Shown one piece after another: positions 30,541 through 42,186 of a stretch of DNA of 64,000 nt. Numbering within the stretch: position 1 is the stretch's first letter; each line of letters starts with the position of its first letter. A program made the translations under genes and the position numbers. The notes beneath the pieces are model-generated. The model was not told the origin of the DNA and searched no databases. It was given only the letters and a program-made list of their open reading frames with translations. Source of the DNA: Cristatella mucedo (taxonomy: Eukaryota; Bryozoa; Phylactolaemata; Cristatellidae); contig WPIO01000043.1 of assembly GCA_009760855.2 (NCBI GenBank), positions 248,001 through 312,000 of the forward strand, in the 5' to 3' direction.

Positions 30541-30740
30541 AGCTCGGGTGCGATATGACCGTATTCGGCGGGGTCCACTGAATCTTTCTGGCGTGGTCTC
30601 GTCCTGTCCCTCAATCGCGGACGAACCACCCGCCCTCCTCACTCGGTTTTAGAGCAACAAGTCCGGCAACTATCGGCAATGGCGTCGAGACAGAGCCGAA
30701 GACGAAGAAGGAACCCCTCGCGAGCGTTTCCCTATACAAC
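30541..30740. repeat. Inverted partner of 19790-19995
   Basis: The reverse complement contains GTGGACCCCGCCGAATACGGTC...ATCGCACCCGAGCT, matching 19936-19990; weaker similarity continues to about 30740. Confidence 0.5.
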
Positions 30741-30747
30741 TATACAT

Positions 30748-30752
<5 letters not shown>

Positions 30753-30798
<46 letters not shown>

Positions 30799-30840
30799 TT
30801 TATAGTATGTATATATATATATATATATAGGGTATGTATA

Positions 30841-30886
<46 letters not shown>

Positions 30887-30890
30887 ATGT
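30753..30890. repeat. (AT)n microsatellite with internal spacers
   Basis: Three AT blocks separated by two copies of GGGTATTTATAGTATG / GGGTATGTATAGTATA. It can fold into a long hairpin. Frames reading Ile-Tyr repeats are artefacts. Confidence 0.95.
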
Positions 30891-30899
30891 ATATATACC

Positions 30900-31300
30900 C
30901 AACTATACCCTATACAACTAGCCGGGACACTGGGGTTGAGAAGCCAGCCGATTTCCTCATCAATCATCTCGGCGACCTCTGTGTCCACTCGCTCGCCGCT
31001 CGAGAACGAAGTTGCTCGTCACTCACTTTTTGTGTCCTCACTTAAACCATTCAGCAATTCTAGGACGGCTGGCGGCTACAGCGTTCTTGGGCAATCGTTG
31101 CTCTATTCTTAAATTGCTAGCCGGGACTATAGGGTTGACAGACTACCCAGTATCAATCAGCTCATGGTCTAACTACAACGACTGCGTCCTCTTGCTCTAG
31201 AGTCTAGGACAGAGGCGTTACCTGCTGAGCAGTTCTCATGCGCTCTAAAACTGAGTAACGCCGTCGCTGTGCTACATATGTAAGATTAGAGAATGTCTCC
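30900..31300. repeat. Degenerate ~200-bp tandem duplication
   Basis: CTAGCCGGGACACTGGGGTTGA (30918) recurs as CTAGCCGGGACTATAGGGTTGA (31120), followed in both by ATCAATCA(T/G)CTC and G(T/C)GTCC-CT-GCTC. GC-rich like the LTR element DNA nearby; class unknown. Confidence 0.5.
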
Positions 31301-31504
31301 CGCGGTTGCTCGAAACATATTACCTATCTCTCTGGTGTTGTCTTGGCCAGATAGTTGTGATGGCCTTTTGGCTGGGCTAATGAAATAGCACTTAGGCAGC
31401 AGTAGATGTTGAGAAATTTTCCTTCACAGCTTGAATCGACCGTCGAGGCTAGTGGACCAGACACATGAACAACATTGGCAGCCGTTTCTGTAGTTTCATT
31501 TAAT

Positions 31505-31735
31505 TGATGACATGCCCCTGATCTCTGTACGAGTGGGCTTTGACACTCGAAGTGGTAGGCAGCCGGGACGTGGTACTGGTGGTTGTTACGACAAGGGAGT
31601 CGGGGGAGGGGCCGCTCCGGTGGGCGAGAGTGGCGAGAAGAGTCGTGCTTCGCCCTGCTCCGTGTGGAGGTGAAATAAACTGGTGGCGTTGCTCGTCAGC
31701 TAGCGTTCTGTGCCGGTCGTTCGGATAACACAAGC
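31505..31735 (+). repeat. Possible solo LTR
   Basis: GC-rich block (GGGAGTCGGGGGAGGGGCCG) followed by AATAAA at 31673 and ending ...GTTCGGATAACACA, the general look of an LTR R-U5 region. No partner LTR is seen in the window, so this is tentative. Confidence 0.25.
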
Positions 31736-31739
31736 TACA

Positions 31740-32405
31740 GTTTCTGAGCTCCTGTGAAAGTTTTGAACTTTGGCTCTTGGTTACATGCGCATTTCATCTT
31801 GGAGCAAATATAGCTTACATTGTACTTGGCGAAGATGAAGGCAAGAATGGAGTGGTAAGTTTGTGACCAACGGGATGAAACAAAAGTCTTCTTCCGATCG
31901 AAGTAAGTTAAATGGATAATGCGGTGATTACTATTCACAGTCGCCTATGCGAAACATATCTCAGAGACTCTTACAAACGAGGTGTGCGGCTTCCACGTCC
32001 GGGCAGAATCAGAGCGCCAACACAGCGCTCCAAACGGTGCTTGTCTAGGACGAGCGAACAATGCTGGTGACGCCTGAGCCTTGTATCGCAGCTAGAAAAT
32101 TCTAGGTGTTGCATTTAAGTGACGCCAACGCGCTGGCGTAGATATCGGAACTAAGCGTAACGAAGAGCGCTCTTGAATCAACGCAACAAGATTGCGTTCG
32201 GTGAATAGATGGGCCTATCTATGAATGCCAGTGGATTGGACGTGTTAAGAATCTTTCTCAAAGTATATCAATCTGTCAGTGGCCCTGAGCTCTAATCGGC
32301 ATTGTTCGCTGGTCCACTCCGCGAATACAACTCACAGCTTATCAAGTGGCGTGGGCTTTCATGTGGCCTTGACTTGAGCACAACCGGTTCCTAGCGATGA
32401 AAACA
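31740..32405. other. Nothing recognised
   Basis: Short frames only; no repeat family or splice pair identified. Confidence 0.45.
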
Positions 32406-32545
32406 GTTAGCTGATTATAAGGATACTTTCTATAACGGCAAAATATCCATTACGGTTACCGCCATCACTTGCAATGGGCAATAAATGACTGCCCACTACT
32501 GGACTCGAGCCAACCTCATAAGTCAAATGCATAAGCCTTATTACA
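32406..32545 (-). mobile_element. SINE2, inverted, degraded
   Basis: GTTAGCTGATTATAAGG...ACGGTTACCGCCATCACTTGCAATGGGC...CTGGACTCGAGCC is the SINE2 reverse complement. A SINE1-type tail (CTAGGGTGCTATACGAATGAATTTTAT) follows at 32560-32600. Confidence 0.65.
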
Positions 32546-32600
32546 GATTAATTTCTCCTAGGGTGCTATACGAATGAATTTTATATGAATTGCATAGACT

Positions 32601-33725
32601 CAATGTTGCTTAGACTGAGGGCCTTCTACAAGGCCATGGTTAGCCAACACAGTCTAACAAAAATTTCACAAGTGTTGAGAGGAGACCGACAAAGAAACTT
32701 TTTTTTTCCCAAGGCGGTAGTATAGATACTGTTATGCTGTAACAAAAATGCTAATGTGTACACGAGGATTTGCATGAACGAAGCAGGTTTGATTATTTGC
32801 CGACGTTTTAGCTTTTTCTGGATACATCGCGAATTCAGTCAGTAGAGAGTCCGGGCTGTGGTACTTAGTTGCTGAAAGCACGATTTCCGACAAGTTAGTG
32901 GAAACGGTTGCCGATAGCTCTCTTTTGCTGTTTTAAAAATGAGTCTTTTGAGCCTGCCGGCCTTTACTTTCAGTTTTACTTTATTTTACTTTTTGTCCGA
33001 TTATCTGTTGTACTAACGCTTTCAGGCACTCTGTTACTAATGAAGTCAAATGATATTTCTGATTAGTTCCTAAAGTAAAAGCCGCAAACATGTCCATGTA
33101 GCCAATTAAGATGTCGAAAATACCGGTGAAACTGAACAGCCTTGGAGCCTAACCAGTGACTAGAAGGCTGAGCACAGATACAGACAGGTATGCCGGCGGT
33201 AACTGGATGAACTGTAGGGGCCGGCTTGCTATATCTGCAAGATTATATCGGCAGAAATATCATTCATGGTTCCTGAATAAAATAACTAGGAGCCGGTTAT
33301 GTCATTATCACAGGTGGTGTTATAAAAAAATTCTCGAATGGTAAATGGAATTCCGGGGCAGCTTCAAACGTTGACACGGTCAATCTGAGAAAGGATTAAG
33401 TGGGTGGCGTATCACACTGCCGGCGCCACCACCAACAGCCGCCCCAGCTCCACGGGCTCTCGATATAATACCCTCATCCTGGTCATTCAGACCGGCCTCC
33501 ACTTACATAGGTTTCTTATTATAGAGATGAGCTTGAAAACCGGATATACCTGTTTGCTTAAGATCGTCTAAGGCCATCACCTTGACCTCGGATCCCCTTA
33601 ACTCAATCAGCTTCCAGAAGGCTGACCAACCTTTTGGTTTCAATAATATAAATTTGCTGTTCACATTTTTTGTGAATGCGTGAAATATGTTTTATATTTG
33701 CTTAGGCATGCAGAAAATATTTTAG
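32601..33725. other. Nothing recognised
   Basis: No gene, repeat or splice structure that I can support; a Pro/Ala-type GC-rich patch at about 33415-33470 stands out only by composition. Confidence 0.45.
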
Positions 33726-33726
33726 T

Positions 33727-34012
33727 CACACAGAAATGAAAGCCCTGGAAAAAGATTAACACCAAACTCTTTATTTAGCGACATTAGCAACAAACTCAAA
33801 TTTTTTAGTAGGACTGTTTTCTTGCTGTGTGTCTGATCTTAGGAAAGCAGGTAAATGCTCTTTATGGGTTAGTAAAGATAACTGTGCATACCTGTCTAGC
33901 TGTACTGTCACCAAAAGGCATGGGCTCGCAGCATTGTTCTGTACGAGAATTGATAAGGCGAGGTGGCCACAAATCTTCATAAAATAGGAATCTTCTCAAA
34001 TTTGGTGGCTAA
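33727..34012. repeat. Dispersed repeat D, copy 2
   Basis: Aligns with 15170-15475 (see there). It ends directly before an inverted LINE B tail. Confidence 0.8.
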
Positions 34013-34014
34013 TA

Positions 34015-34350
34015 ACAACAATAATAATATTACATTCGATGAAGCGCCCTCAGAGAACTCAATCGCTTTCTGGGCGCTTTACATTTGTTGCAAACGAAAC
34101 ACGACCGAATGATGTGAGTGGAAATATCGCACTTGATAAAAAGCTTGAAGAACTGGGTTGGTGGTGACATGCATAGGGTCAGTATGCAAGAGTGGTCCAT
34201 GGCAACATGCAACAGTGTCAGCAATCATAAGCACACATAGGACGAATCACTGGCCCCTCTATATGCTGTCCTTATTACACGCACCTTCAAGTTTTTTTCG
34301 AATATTATCAAGTCAGGGGATGTAGCGATGCAAGTCGAGAGTTAGTTCCA
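34015..34350 (-). mobile_element. LINE family B 3' end, inverted
   Basis: AATAATAATATTACATTCG, GAAGCGCCCTCAGAGAACTC, then TGGTGGTGACATGCATAGGG and CCTTCAAGTTTTTTTCGAAT. 5'-truncated. Confidence 0.8.
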
Positions 34351-35639
34351 AACTAAAAAATATTTTGTGTAATAAAGTTTTGCATCGCAAGCTTTGTGCT
34401 TTGAGCAAAGCAAACTCTTGGCTTGCACAGCTGGATTTTCATATACGATCAGTTGGGGGTAGGTGAGAGCACAATTATCGATCGCACTCTGGCGATTTCA
34501 AGTGCTAAATATATGTTTGTTTAAAGTGTTTCCCATCAATCTGTGTAGCAGAGGCGGCACAATGCTTGAGACTTGATGATTCCGTGAAATGACCTTGAAG
34601 GTCTACATAAATGACTGTGCACAAGCCATGCAGTAGCTTTAAGCCCACTAACTTAGCCTAGCTCAGCAACCTAAGGCCGAGATGAATACATGGTTCCGGT
34701 TCGTTTTCCATATTTGCTGGTGCTCGAGCCTTAAATTAAGCTAATCTAGCGTACCTAAAATGACAGACTGCGGTTATACATCAAACCTCAAGTGCCGTTT
34801 TCGGCAACCGATACGTTTGCGACTGAGCTCAGAGCTGCAGTCTTCTGTAATTGTCAACTGGATTCTAGCTAAAGCTATTTCGATCTGGACCCTGTTTGCC
34901 GGCGAAAAATGTTACCTTAATGAAGATGAATGCAGCTGTATTAGTCCGATGAATTACTCAAAGGCACCCTTAGGCATCAAAGGTACATCTGCATTGATAA
35001 ACCTATTGGACCTACTCAAGAAAGCTACTAAAAAGGGGACAAGGTCGGGTCCCAAGTAGAGAATCTTAGGGTTAAATAAAGATGTGACAATAAAATAGCC
35101 CCAATAATAATATAGAGTGGCAGAGAAGCATTTGCAATTAAGCCTGCTTCCATCAGGCAATAAAGAATGGCCTGGTGCATTAGTCGCACCATAAACCTGG
35201 TCGAGATGTTTGAGATTTCAGTTTTAGGGCAGGATGTTTCAAAACGAGCCTCTCAAATTTTTTTGACAGTCCAGATTATAGGTGTAACTTTGCTGGAAAA
35301 GCCTGATCATGTATATGCAAATATATGATCTCGAAATTCATACAAGTGATTGTTCAGTATGTCACAAGTTGGATAATATAGAGAAGGCTCCTACAACGGC
35401 AATTGCTTATTCTAGCATGACGAGTGGTGGCCGAGGGGATTGAAGAGCAGTGGAGTGGGTAGAAACTTTTCTAGATTGCTGACGTCCTAAATTCTTGAGG
35501 TGCAATGCAACGTTGGTAGATTAACAGCACTAATTCTAGCCTAAGAGATGCATACGAATGTTTTGAAATTAATATCTCAGCTTCACAGCCTGCATTATAT
35601 GGTAAATTATTTTACGATTGAAAGTTGGCAATTGATCTT
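34351..35639. other. Nothing recognised
   Basis: The frame 34760-35059 (MTDCGYTSNLKCRF, ending LLKKATKKGTRSGPK) has no family and no good splice context. AT-rich, otherwise featureless. Confidence 0.4.
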
Positions 35640-35745
35640 AACTATTCTTTTACCTATTTTTTAATCAAATGTAAAGCGCCTAGAGAGAGATTGAGTTCTC
35701 TGATGGCGCTTTATCAAGTGCATTATTATTATTATTATTATTATT
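35640..35745 (+). mobile_element. LINE family B tail with (ATT)n
   Basis: AAATGTAAAGCGCCTAGAGAG, GTTCTCTGATGGCGCTTTATC, AAGTGCATTATTATT: almost consensus. Another LINE piece follows at once. Confidence 0.8.
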
Positions 35746-36123
35746 GATCTCCCCTTGCTCTTCAGCATGTAATATTCTACACATTATTTTTGCATATCTT
35801 GCTGTCATCCGAAAATGGGTGGCAGCAAACTTGCTCAAGTTGAATGATAGTAAGACAAGACTATTAATTATGGGAAAACCAAAGATAGTGCTATCGACTA
35901 TGCTAGTAATGCATGTAACTCACAAACTGAAAGACAAACTCGCAACACATACTCTTCTAGCATGTATGATCTGCACTAACTCTACGCTTTGTGTTCCAAA
36001 GTGATAATTCTGGTCTACGGGCCTGTGCAATCAAGCTGGCCTGTGCAATCGAGCGCTTACAGATGATGATGCGAGACTCTGCAGATAGGCTAGTCTGTCG
36101 TGAGGGTCTCACTTTCCACATTA
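35746..36123 (+). mobile_element. LINE family B RT piece (left of Tigger)
   Basis: RT C-terminal motifs: AVIRKWVAANLLKLNDSKTR then LLIMGKPK, later RDSADRLVCREG. It is interrupted at TA (36122-36123) by the Tigger element and resumes at 37402. Confidence 0.82.
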
Positions 36124-37401
36124 CAGTCGACCCACAGTTATCGCGGTTAATCCGTTCCAAATTCTACCGCGATAGGTGCATTTCCAAAAAGTAGGCTTCT
36201 TTTTTCACAAATTGAGTATTTTCGTAGTTGGAGCATAGCAAACCTGATTACGACCGAAATACGTTTTTCAACTTTATTAGAGCCTCTAGACGTGAAATAA
36301 CACCCGTTAGTCACTATTGCACTCGTATCACGCAATAAATAATATTGGAAAAAATAAGAAATATTAGACATTGCAAATATCCTATTATTATTATACGTTA
36401 AATTACACACAGCTCTTACACACAACCACTAACCTATGAAAATAGTGTAGCTTGTTAGATGGTGGAGCTATGAAGATAAAGAGATGTAGTGCACAGCAAA
36501 AAAGAGCAAGGTTACTGCTCCTCGGAAGGCAAGACCTCAGTAAGAGAGTCTTCAGCTGGTGCCGTATCTTCAGAAGGTGCTGAAGGATTACCAGGCATAG
36601 GCAGTGGGTTTCTGAGAGCACAGCTAAAGAACATCGTGGTAGGCAGTTGCTGGCGCTGTACTTTCCCATGCATGAGGAGGCTGTGTAGGGTTCCGTGGCT
36701 ACATCAAGTGCATTCCGGAGCCGCAATGCACCCATCATTTGTTGATCTCATTAGCCAACCCTGTCCTGCACTTCCTTAATAGTTCTCAGCACTTGCGAGA
36801 GACGGTTAAGCTGAAGGCCAACTTTCTCCTCCTGACCCCCAGGAACATCTGGTTGCTCTTCCTCATTCTTGTCATTCGCCGATTTAGTGATCTCCACCAG
36901 ATCATTACCCGTTAAGGGATCCGAATGTGTCTCCAGCAGCTCATCCACATCATTGCGGGTCGTATCCGATAACTTTCTCCCCCCCAGCATCAGGGCTGGC
37001 TTAACTGCCTTATCCACTGCCGAGTCGGTTATATCAAGTGAGGCGAATCATCTGTCGTCATGGAAAATTTCATGCCAGAACTTCTTCAAGCTAGTCTTCA
37101 CGGTCTCCGTGTTCATATCATGAATACGGCCTGGATGCTCGTGAGACAGATCGCGATGGTATCCTGCCGCCAGAACTCCTTCATTAAGAAGTTCTCCTCA
37201 ATGTCCATGCCTTCGACGAGGGGCTGCAACGTGTTTCATGTGCAGAGGACCTTGAATTCGCGAATAACGCATTGATGCATGGGTTGGATCAGCCAAGTGG
37301 TGTTGGGAGGAACTGACTTTTTAACAAATATACAGTATTTGGAAAAACCGCAATAGATTGAAGCCACGAAAGTCGAAGCACCAAGTGGCAAAGGATGACT
37401 C
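36124..37401 (-). mobile_element. Tigger/pogo-like DNA transposon, decayed
   Basis: About 1.28 kb flanked by TA on both sides. The left end CAGTCGACCCACAGTTATCG and the right end (reading inward GAGTCATCCTTTGCC) are imperfect inverted repeats. Minus-strand frames show the C-terminal half of a pogo/Tigger DDE transposase: PPNTTWLIQPMHQCVIREFK (about 37240-37310), then DELLETHSDPLTGNDLVEI (frame 36751-37017). The Asp normally seen in PMDQGVI reads His here and several stops interrupt the frame, so it cannot be active. The N-terminal DNA-binding half is missing. Confidence 0.88.
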
Positions 37402-37660
37402 TACGCCACTTCTAGCTGACGCACTGACTCTCAGTCAAGCAAGGCATCGACCTCAAGGTTTGATCACTCACTTTTAGATCCCTTAATTCTTTGGCTTCAG
37501 CCTACTTATTGGATCTATTCCCTCACTAGGCTTAGCATCGTGCTACCTACTTTTTGAAATGTAATCGTTTACCTATACCTCGTACCAACCTCAAATCCTT
37601 TGGAGACCGTATTTTTGGCCGTAGTCCAAAGTATTTGTTGTTTGTTAGAGGCACGGCTCA
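37402..37660 (+). mobile_element. LINE family B piece (right of Tigger)
   Basis: TACGCCACTTCTAGCTGACG through AAATCCTTTGGAGACCG continues the copy at 35746-36123 exactly where the Tigger is inserted (compare the uninterrupted copy at 39140-39360). Confidence 0.8.
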
Positions 37661-38280
37661 ACGATCAGAGACAGAGGCAAGGGGATGGGCTGTGATTGTT
37701 GTTCTGATTAGGAAGTATTTCAGATAGCTAGGCCGAGAAAGATGTGGTACTCAGGCAATTGATAATGTGTCGTATTTCTCAATTCATGCTGTTATCAAAT
37801 GGCCTTGCTCACACTTTTCTGGTGGTTCATCCAAAGTTACATGAGGCGACCTATGGGGTAAATTTTTATGAGACTCGTCGCCTGTGCTAACCTAGGTAAT
37901 TAGCGATGTTATAATGGTGCCTATATCAGCCAGTCCCTGTAGGAATGGTAGTATGTAATTCATTTATTCTAAATGCAGTGCTAAAGTAATTTTATTCAGC
38001 TAAATAGTGTCATTTGATAGCAAAAGCTACAATCCTGCTACTCGATCAAATACCCGCATTTGTGTAAACAGCTTATGGGTAAAACTGCAAGTTCACGCCT
38101 TTTCTAGACTGGGAACAGGAGAACGTGTTTTATTCTCTTTAATAGTGGTTAACACGTGTAGTCATACCCATGCCATGCCTCTGATTTTACCGCTATAATG
38201 GATGTGACATGAAAAAGTCTACTTGTGACCATTTGTGGGAGATTATAACCGCTTCAAGAAAAGACAGAGTTGCTATAAAC
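37661..38280. other. Nothing recognised
   Basis: Only short frames; no motif or splice structure. Confidence 0.45.
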
Positions 38281-38284
38281 TACA

Positions 38285-38350
38285 TTAGCCGATTATACAG
38301 CCTCATTTGTATAACGACAGAGGAGCTTTATTAGCTATCCGGCCTGTTGG
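38285..38350 (-). mobile_element. SINE2 tail scrap, inverted
   Basis: TTAGCCGATTATACAGCCTCATTTGTATAACGACAG matches the SINE2 3' end in reverse. Confidence 0.5.
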
Positions 38351-38835
38351 AACAGCAACGTAATGTAGCTGCTGGGGTAATGATCTATAGATCAGGGACC
38401 AGGTGATTTCATTTAATTTCTGCTCGTGTTGACGGTGGTTGCTAGACTGTGCCGGTGCAATAGTGTAGTAAAGTTGTTTCCTTCTGTGGTGCTTCAATTC
38501 TTAAGTGTACTACTACTGAAATATGTGATCTAGAGATCACTGGAACATGTGGTGTAATTAGTTATTGTGGGTTTATGGCTTTATCAGTTTATGGGTTATA
38601 TGGGAACATGGGGAATTGAGTTGATGTTTTACAAGGGTGAGTCACACCAGGGAAAGGTGCAGGTAGTGGGAAATAGGACGGAGGGGATAGCGGCTTCGAC
38701 GTGTAACACTTCGAACATTAAAGAAATCCACGAGTGTTGGAACACTCTCGCTGTCTGCATTTCGTCGTTCCCATACCGGTGAGTGCTTGGTGAAGCTTAC
38801 ATAACATCAACAAGTTAACACAGAGCTGCTATCAA

Positions 38836-39005
38836 CGACGTTAGCTGATTTAAAAGCCTCATTTTATAGCGACATAAGAGCTATCACTGCTGATTGCAGT
38901 TGGCACAACGTATAGCCCCTTTTCCGGATTTAAACTTGCGACCTTGGTATTGATGAGCCAGCACGTTACCTCCTGGGCTATTGCGCCTTTGCTGGTTCGA
39001 AGGTC
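38836..39005 (-). mobile_element. SINE2-like element, inverted
   Basis: GTTAGCTGATTTAAAAGCCTC, TTATAGCGACATAAGAGCTA, a B-box-like reverse segment GGATTTAAACTTGCGACC, and CACGTTACCTCCTGGGC. Diverged copy. Confidence 0.55.
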
Positions 39006-39112
39006 GGGGTTCAAAAAGTATCATCCTGCATGCAATGCTGTCAGCCCAATGAAATACGACCATCTCTTGGTCGAGCTACTTACTTAGTGACAAGTACAAT
39101 GAAACTCTGCAA

Positions 39113-39698
39113 CTAGGCTTGTCTATCGTGAGCGTCGAAATTGCCACATTGCACCACTTATCGCCGACCGGCAATGGCTACCAGTCAAGCAACAAATTGG
39201 CTTCAAGGTTTTGTCGCTCACTTTTAGGTCGTTTCATTCTTTGGCTCCAAGTTATCTTTCAGATCAACTCCCCCACCAGGCCAAGAATCGTACCACCCGC
39301 TTCTCGGAGTCTAACAGTTTACCAATATACCTTGTACAAACCTGAAATCCTTTACAAATCATGCATTAAGTTCTTATACTTCCACAGCCTGGAACTCTGT
39401 CACAACTTGCGTCCCAACATACCCTGACTCAACCACATTTAAAAAGAACTTAAAAACGCACCTACTTATAAGAGCATTTAGTGTGTCCCTGTGATTCGTT
39501 CTTTATGTGGTTATTCGTGGTGACACTGTGCATGCTGCCACTATCCAAACTTGCATGCTGACTTGGTGCATGTTACCCCTAACCCTGTTATTGATCTTGT
39601 TTATAAAGCACGATATTGCCATTAAATTGCGTTTCCCTTTGCAAAATGTAAAGCGCCTAGAAAGAGATTGAGTTCTCCGGGGGTGCTTTATCAAGTGT
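39113..39698 (+). mobile_element. LINE family B, longest plus-strand 3' copy
   Basis: Starts in the RT C-terminus (CTATCGTGAGCGTCG, CCACTTATCGCCGACC), passes through the UTR (CATGCTGACTTGGTGCATG) to CCTAGAAAGAGATTGAGTTC and TTTATCAAGTG. A LINE A copy is joined directly to its tail. Confidence 0.88.
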
Positions 39699-40187
39699 AT
39701 ACAGAGCAAAGTTTTTACGCTGACCCACAAAGCCCGCCACGGCTTGGCTCCTTCATACCTAGCTGAACTGCTGCATCAGTTTAAGCCTGTTCGCGCCCTC
39801 AGGTCGTGTGTGGACAATAAATTAGCTGTCCCATTCCTCCGCCTAAAGACAGTTGGCGACAGAAGTTTTAGCTCTGCAGGTCCTAGACTGTGGAACTTGC
39901 TTCCACAATTCTTACGCAACGACATCTACTCTCCAACTGCCGACTATGGCACATCTTTATCAGCGGTCCTGAACTGCTACTTCTACACTACCTCAACTGC
40001 TCTCCTAACTCTGCTATGCTTCCCACTTTCTCTTTGTTGCGTGAGACGAAGTCTGTTGGCTACCGAATGCTTACCGAAAGCCGCTTAGGCTGTGAGTGAG
40101 CTATTCAAAACTCTCCTGCGTAACACCCACATGGTCTTTATGACTTTGTGGAGTTACTGACGGAGATACATTACATTACATTACATA
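39699..40187 (+). mobile_element. LINE family A 3' end
   Basis: TACAGAGCAAAGTTTTTACGCTGACCCAC through GGAGATACATTACATTACATT. The frame 39744-40088 (APSYLAELLHQFKPVRALRS) is the RT C-terminal end and is among the better-preserved LINE A pieces. 5'-truncated. Confidence 0.9.
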
Positions 40188-41610
40188 TTATTTTTATTAC
40201 TATGCTAGGTTAATTCTAACCAAATTATAAAGGCATATTTCCTTTTAATAATGGCGTAGATATCAAGATTCAGATGCATTTCATGAGCGATTTCCTGCCT
40301 AAAACTTATGGCAACATAAATTGCAGATGATTACTCTGAAAAGAACGCAAGAGAGACTAACCGTGAAAGATGTGGTGACGACTTCACTTCTCGCTCGCTC
40401 CTAGCCGTCAGTGCTTACTGGTCCTTCTCCTTATTTCCCTTGACTGTATTACCTAGCGACTTCTTAAGCCTTTTGTCCCATTGGTTATGACCCCAAGTTC
40501 GTTTCTTTTTCTTTCTGACTCGAAGCTCATTGTAAAAAAACTCAGCACAATGTCTCCTTTTTGTGGACTCTCGCCTTCTAGATTCTTGGCAGTGATGCTT
40601 ATGTAAGGTATTTTAAAAGCGATGCGCATTAGTTTAGAAGCTAGGCGAGCCCAACGTTTATTTGCTTATGCTACTGATAGCCCGGAGGAGACCTACGATA
40701 ATGTTGTCCTAGATTTTCTTTTAGAAGTGCTTCTTTTGCAATCTAGCTGTGACTATAAGTCTTGAAGCTGCCCATAAGTTCAGGGACAATCACACCTGCA
40801 TTTGATGACACTTAGTTTTAATGTAAGAGCTAATGGTTTTCATGTTCAGATATTTCTTTGAATTGATCCAAGGATTATTTACCGTAAAGAGGGCATGCTA
40901 TGCTTGTCGGGATGCACATACTCGGTATCTCCTAGGTGTTTATCCAGCTGGAGATTCCCCGTCTTTTTTAGCTGACTATGAAGGCGGCTGAGGAACTCAT
41001 ACTCGAGCTTGCACTCCTAGTTCGTTTTTTTTCCAGTTGTGCGATCGTAATATTAGGTAAGATTAAGAGGTTGTTCATATTAGGCGTTGTCTATGCATGG
41101 GCATAGTATTACGTGAGTACCTTAGGACCTAGCCATTGCGGTCATTCGTAGGCAGAAAGTAGCAGGGTCTCGAAATATAGACTAAAAGTAATCTTCTTAA
41201 GCTCCTGGATGAAAGAGGCTTCGGGCAAACCTCAATTTATATGCGGATGAGATTTATGCCATCGCAAATTGAGGGGTTACTAATTTTGGTTGAGGGGGCC
41301 AAACTGCACTTTTGCAGTGCTAGTTTACAAGATTGAACACCTGCTCACAGGGCAAGCTGAGAAATTGTACATGGCATGCGTTGTAATAATTAGGGGACGC
41401 TCCAACTACATTAGGTGATAAAAAAAGTAATCAACGTCGACTGGAGGGGAATTTACTACGCAAAGTAGCACTACTTCGCTGCCTGCTCGTTGATATTGGC
41501 TTTAATGGCTATTGTTACTGATCTAGGAGTATTGGTGTGATGCTGCTAAATTTCGTGCTTTTTTGCTTCGGTAAGTGAGGAGGTTATCGTATAAAAAGCT
41601 GTCTCTGTTT
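40188..41610. other. Nothing certain
   Basis: About 40390-40640 (GCCGTCAGTGCTTACTGGTCC, CGCCTTCTAG, TTATGTAAGG) resembles parts of 28255-28300 and 11785-11840, perhaps an older LINE 3' UTR. The rest is unassigned. Confidence 0.4.
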
Positions 41611-41616
41611 CCGTAG

Positions 41617-41831
41617 CCAAAGGTCAGCCATTGAAGAGACTACAATCCACTACCCCAATACCGAAAATGATGGCTATAGCCAATCAGTCAACAGCGGAAT
41701 CAAAGCGATTCTGTTTCTCTGACAAAGATCTTGTAAAGCAGAATAGTGCTCATAAACAATGGCCGAATAAGAATAAAATAGAATTGCAAGATCTCGCTAA
41801 GGAGCTTGGTCTGAATGCTGGTAGGATGGTG
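41617..41831 (+). CDS. Candidate internal exon, possible HTH protein
   Basis: Acceptor TGTCTCTGTTTCCGTAG and donor GTGAGT flank 71 open codons entered in phase 1 and left in phase 0. The protein is basic: KGQPLKRLQSTTPIPKMM early, KRFCFSDKDLVKQNSAHKQ mid, and NKIELQDLAKELGLNAGRMV at the end. The last part resembles helices 2-3 of a homeodomain-like helix-turn-helix, and the exon ends where many homeobox genes have an intron. However, the core positions expected to be Leu16 and Phe20 read Gln and His, and no WFxN follows, so homeodomain identity is doubtful. Confidence 0.45.
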
Positions 41832-42186
41832 GTGAGTGGTTTTCTTCTGAAACCTGTTTCTGTCACTTGCTGCCTCGATATGTGTTTTCGTAGACAGGTA
41901 TGGGCTAACGCGGACGTTGTAGACCTGGTTCAGGAACAAAAATGTTCGAGCGGCCGGAAGTGCAGCCAACGGAAATTAGGGGAGGCACGTTTTTTTGTGT
42001 TTCTTGCATGTAATAGCCTGGTTCTGCCATGATTCAGCCCAGAACAAGGCTGGCTTTGACCTTTAAAGAGACATTTTCTGCGTGGTGGATTGCCACAGCG
42101 ACTAAGCACTGCCCGTTTGTATGTAAGAATATTTCAATGTACTGTATTCATTTTTTTACATCATTTTTTGTATTCATTTTTTCAAG

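Noticed and set aside
30679-31112. Ile-Tyr repeat proteins
   Set aside because: Translation of the AT microsatellite.
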